Shown piece after piece: positions 62,002-64,000 of a stretch of DNA of 64,000 nucleotides. Origin of the DNA: Niastella caeni. GTDB lineage: Bacteria > Bacteroidota > Bacteroidia > Chitinophagales > Chitinophagaceae. The translations under genes and the position numbers were made by a program. The notes beneath the pieces are model-generated. The model was not told the origin of the DNA and did no database searches. It saw only the letters and a program-made list of their open reading frames with translations. The stretch spans positions 247,347 through 311,346 of the forward strand of contig NZ_STFF01000001.1 of NCBI RefSeq assembly GCF_004834005.1. The letters run 5' to 3'. Within the stretch, counting starts at the first letter, position 1. Each line of letters starts with the position of its first letter.

Positions 62002-62529
62002 AGCATTAGTTTGGTTAACCCTAAAGTTAGTTTTAAGCTCAGGATAACTTTAGACTAAACTTAACCGATAGTTGACCGATTTTGCCAAACTAATTCCATT
62101 TAGCATTGAAAGTTTCTGGTAAAAACCGCCCGGCGCGGGGGGAATAACGACGTATACTTACACGTGAACAAGCTATATGAGTGGCTTGGTCGGAACTGTC
62201 TTTTACACCGGCCCTTTCACCAGAATTACATGGTATAATTCAAATTCTATGCACTTCCTATGCACTTCCTATGCAATTACCAGGCGGGCTTGTGAGCATG
62301 TCTTGTACTGAAAAAGCTTTACAGGTGAGGAGTGTCTTGTAAATATTCATTACTAAATGGCCAATCTGTTACAATTGCACAGAGATCTATGTTTTTATAT
62401 TTACATTATCTTCTTCTTAGCCATTTGCAAATAAGCTATCACGTAAGGTTACTGCCGTAATTTCTTTTGATCCGGATCACGGAAACTGCTAATCATTAAT
62501 CAATTATTAAAAAGCTAAACACCTTGCCA
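62002..62529. promoter_or_regulatory. Divergent control region of the polysaccharide locus
   Basis: The 528 bases between susC (leftward) and the lyase gene (rightward) contain no gene. They hold three tandem 11-base repeats (62247-62279) and are AT-rich at both ends, where the two promoters should be. No regulator-encoding frame is present. Confidence 0.55.
62247..62279 (+). repeat. Three tandem 11-bp direct repeats
   Basis: CTATGCACTTC occurs at 62247 and 62258, and CTATGCAATTA at 62269. They are phased at 11 bases, about one helical turn, midway between the divergent susC and lyase genes, as expected of a direct-repeat binding site for a regulator. Confidence 0.65.
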
Positions 62530-63903
62530 ATGAAAAGTGTATTGTGCAACCTATGCACGGTTGCGAATAACCGATTGCTGCTATTCCTGTTTATAACGAT
62601 TGTTTCTGCAGGCGCCTGCAGAAAAACGGGCGTGGGGCCTGAAACGCCAAGTAACAATAATCTTCCAGTGGAAAACATCCTCGCTGCAGCTGCTACAACC
62701 TACAATGTATCTAACAATTCCCAATTAAATACAGCCATGTCATCTGCCGTTTCGGGCGATAAGATCGTGATGGCCAATGGAACGTACTCTGGTTTTACGG
62801 TCACCAAAAGCGGCATTACCATCCAGGCTGCCAATAAAGGCAACGCCACTGTTTCATCGGGTATTATCCGGCTGAGTAAGGTGTCTTCGGTTACCATACA
62901 GGGATTGAGAATTACCACTCCCGGTTCAAACCAAACGGTGGATGGCGAATCCTTCCGGGTAGCAGTATGGTTTGAAGCCAGCAACAACTGTCGCCTCGCC
63001 GGCAGCACGCTTAAGCTAAGCGGGCAGGCCAGCGGCACCCAATGGGTAATGTTGAGCGGGAACAGCAACAATAACCGTATTGATCACAATGAGTTTGGGT
63101 CTAATAGCGTAAGAGGCCATTATATTTTTGTGCGTGGAAACCGTACCGGTATAACGATCCCGGCAAATCGTACCAGTTGGGCCAACGGCAACGGGCCCAA
63201 CAACCCTAATATGGCCCGTAATACGCGAATTGATCATAACTACTTCCATGACATGGCAGCCGGTACGGGAGAAATAATGGTACTTGGCGGTATAGGCGTG
63301 GCCGGTGACTACCAAAATACTTCTACGGTGGTGGAAAGCAATCTTTTTGTGAACTGCGATGGCGATGCGGAGATCATTTCTATCAAAAGTTCCAACAATA
63401 CGGTTCGTAACAATACCTTCCGTACTTCGGTAGGTACCATCTCCTCCCGGGCGGGTAATAGTAACACCATCTCCGGTAACCTGCTGCTACAGGCAGGAAA
63501 ATCAGGTACCGGTGGCATTAAAATTTATGAAAAGAACCATAGCGTCACGGGAAATTATGTAGACAATCCCCAGGATTACGGGTTTGTGTTGGGCGCAGGA
63601 GACAGCTATGCCAGCTCTGACTTTAGCCATGCGCAGGTATTCAATGCCAGTGTGACCGGCAATATATGGATCAACATGAATAACCGGGGTGTTATCATTG
63701 GTCATGGCAGCAACGATATGCTGCCGCCAACCGGTTGCACGTTTTCTAACAATGCGCTCCGGGGCAGTGCTTCAACGCTACTCAACCTGCGACTACCCGG
63801 CAATACCGTATTCTCCAACAACAGCACCAGCGGATCCAATCCGGCGATGCCCAGTACGCCGTTGACGACATCCAATACCGGCCCGGGCAGTTATAGTTAT
63901 TAA
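62530..63903 (+). CDS. PL6-family polysaccharide lyase (alginate lyase/chondroitinase B-like)
   Basis: The start is ATG 62530; an in-frame TTG six bases earlier is less likely. The 457-residue protein has a signal peptide with a lipoprotein-type Cys30 (FITIVSAGAC) and a right-handed parallel beta-helix with N-x-x-x-x-N-x-F rungs. The PL6 catalytic segment is recognisable: DGDAEIISIKSSNNTVRNNTF with Lys286 as base, and GTISSRAGNSNTISGN with Arg307 as acid, followed by GTGGIKI. PL6 enzymes cleave alginate or dermatan-type glycans by beta-elimination. It is divergent from susC and probably supplies the locus with oligosaccharides at the surface. An inverted repeat GCAACC-N7-GGTTGC (62546-62564) lies in its first codons. 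Confidence 0.85.
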   Translation: MKSVLCNLCTVANNRLLLFLFITIVSAGACRKTGVGPETPSNNNLPVENILAAAATTYNVSNNSQLNTAMSSAVSGDKIVMANGTYSGFTVTKSGITIQAANKGNATVSSGIIRLSKVSSVTIQGLRITTPGSNQTVDGESFRVAVWFEASNNCRLAGSTLKLSGQASGTQWVMLSGNSNNNRIDHNEFGSNSVRGHYIFVRGNRTGITIPANRTSWANGNGPNNPNMARNTRIDHNYFHDMAAGTGEIMVLGGIGVAGDYQNTSTVVESNLFVNCDGDAEIISIKSSNNTVRNNTFRTSVGTISSRAGNSNTISGNLLLQAGKSGTGGIKIYEKNHSVTGNYVDNPQDYGFVLGAGDSYASSDFSHAQVFNASVTGNIWINMNNRGVIIGHGSNDMLPPTGCTFSNNALRGSASTLLNLRLPGNTVFSNNSTSGSNPAMPSTPLTTSNTGPGSYSY

Positions 63904-63915
63904 TAATCCATTGTG

Positions 63916-63951
63916 AGGCGTACCGCTTTCGTTTACAAGGGGGTAATAGCG
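63916..63951 (+). repeat. Hairpin after the lyase gene
   Basis: GGCGTACCGCT and AGCGGTACCGCC pair with one bulged base around a 15-nt loop, just after the lyase stop codon. It stands directly before the tRNA-repeat-like terminator. Confidence 0.5.
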
Positions 63952-63961
63952 GTACCGCCTA

Positions 63962-64000
63962 CGCTACAGGCAGAAGGCTTCACAGATGTGAGGCCTTTTT
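63962..64000 (+). repeat. Terminal fragment of the tRNA-derived repeat family
   Basis: ACGCTACAGGCAGAAGGCTT followed by CACAGATGTGAGGCCTTTTT aligns with the repeat at 55260-55299 (GCTACAAAGAAAGGCTTCAC, then GGATGTGAGGCCTTTTTT), with few changes. It is both a terminator hairpin for the lyase gene and a second occurrence of the tRNA-locus sequence, on the far side of the polysaccharide locus. The window ends inside it. Confidence 0.65.

Overview
The window looks like a chromosomal segment of a Bacteroidota bacterium, most likely Chitinophagaceae (Niastella/Chitinophaga-like). The grounds are SusC/SusD pairs, several TonB-dependent receptors with carboxypeptidase-regulatory N-termini, a DUF2807 head-GIN protein, DUF1573 proteins, an alpha/beta-fused 2-oxoacid dehydrogenase E1, a possible type IX secretion C-terminal domain, and TAnnTTTG promoter elements. 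The family name is an inference; no rRNA or marker phylogeny was available.

Layout. 1-294 is a 129-bp tandem repeat of tRNA-fMet-like pseudogenes. 300-4700 holds a small XRE regulator, a DUF2807 protein and a TPP-riboswitch-controlled TonB receptor (probable thiamine uptake). 4700-38100 is mostly core genome: two PASTA proteins around a rhodanese, ddl, a ferredoxin, an acyl-CoA reductase, a Do-type protease, a GH13 amylase, ispH, efp-accB-accC, a BlaR1/BlaI pair with two visible operators, mdh, a DedA-MFS-GT9 operon, two amino-acid/dicarboxylate transporters, yebC, PhzF, a fused E1 dehydrogenase, two DUF1573 proteins and an aminotransferase. 38290-46080 is a haem/tetrapyrrole uptake and dechelation operon of the Hmu type (small Cys/His protein, TonB receptor, ExbB-like HmuU, DUF2149 HmuV, CobN-like HmuS). 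PnuC and an exported protein follow.

48181-52412 is the most unusual part: a tight four-gene operon encoding an EACC1-like small protein, a caspase-like protease, an ABC-type ATPase with an extra N-terminal helical module and a Gln in place of the H-loop His, and a large membrane protein with no family I recognise. It has the build of an NTPase-gated, protease-effector conflict (immunity) system. A convergent DUF3592-like gene and a UvrD-type helicase with a SANT/Myb-like tail lie next to it.

55087-64000 carries a CAT-anticodon tRNA gene followed by 100-bp tandem copies of its 3' half, then a polysaccharide-utilisation locus (SusC, SusD, fasciclin and DUF5007-like lipoproteins) with a divergent PL6-family lyase. 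In both tRNA repeat loci the same 16-nt perfect palindrome replaces the same tRNA segment, between the anticodon loop and the T arm. A further fragment of the repeat family lies beyond the lyase at the end of the window, so the locus is bracketed by tRNA-derived repeats.
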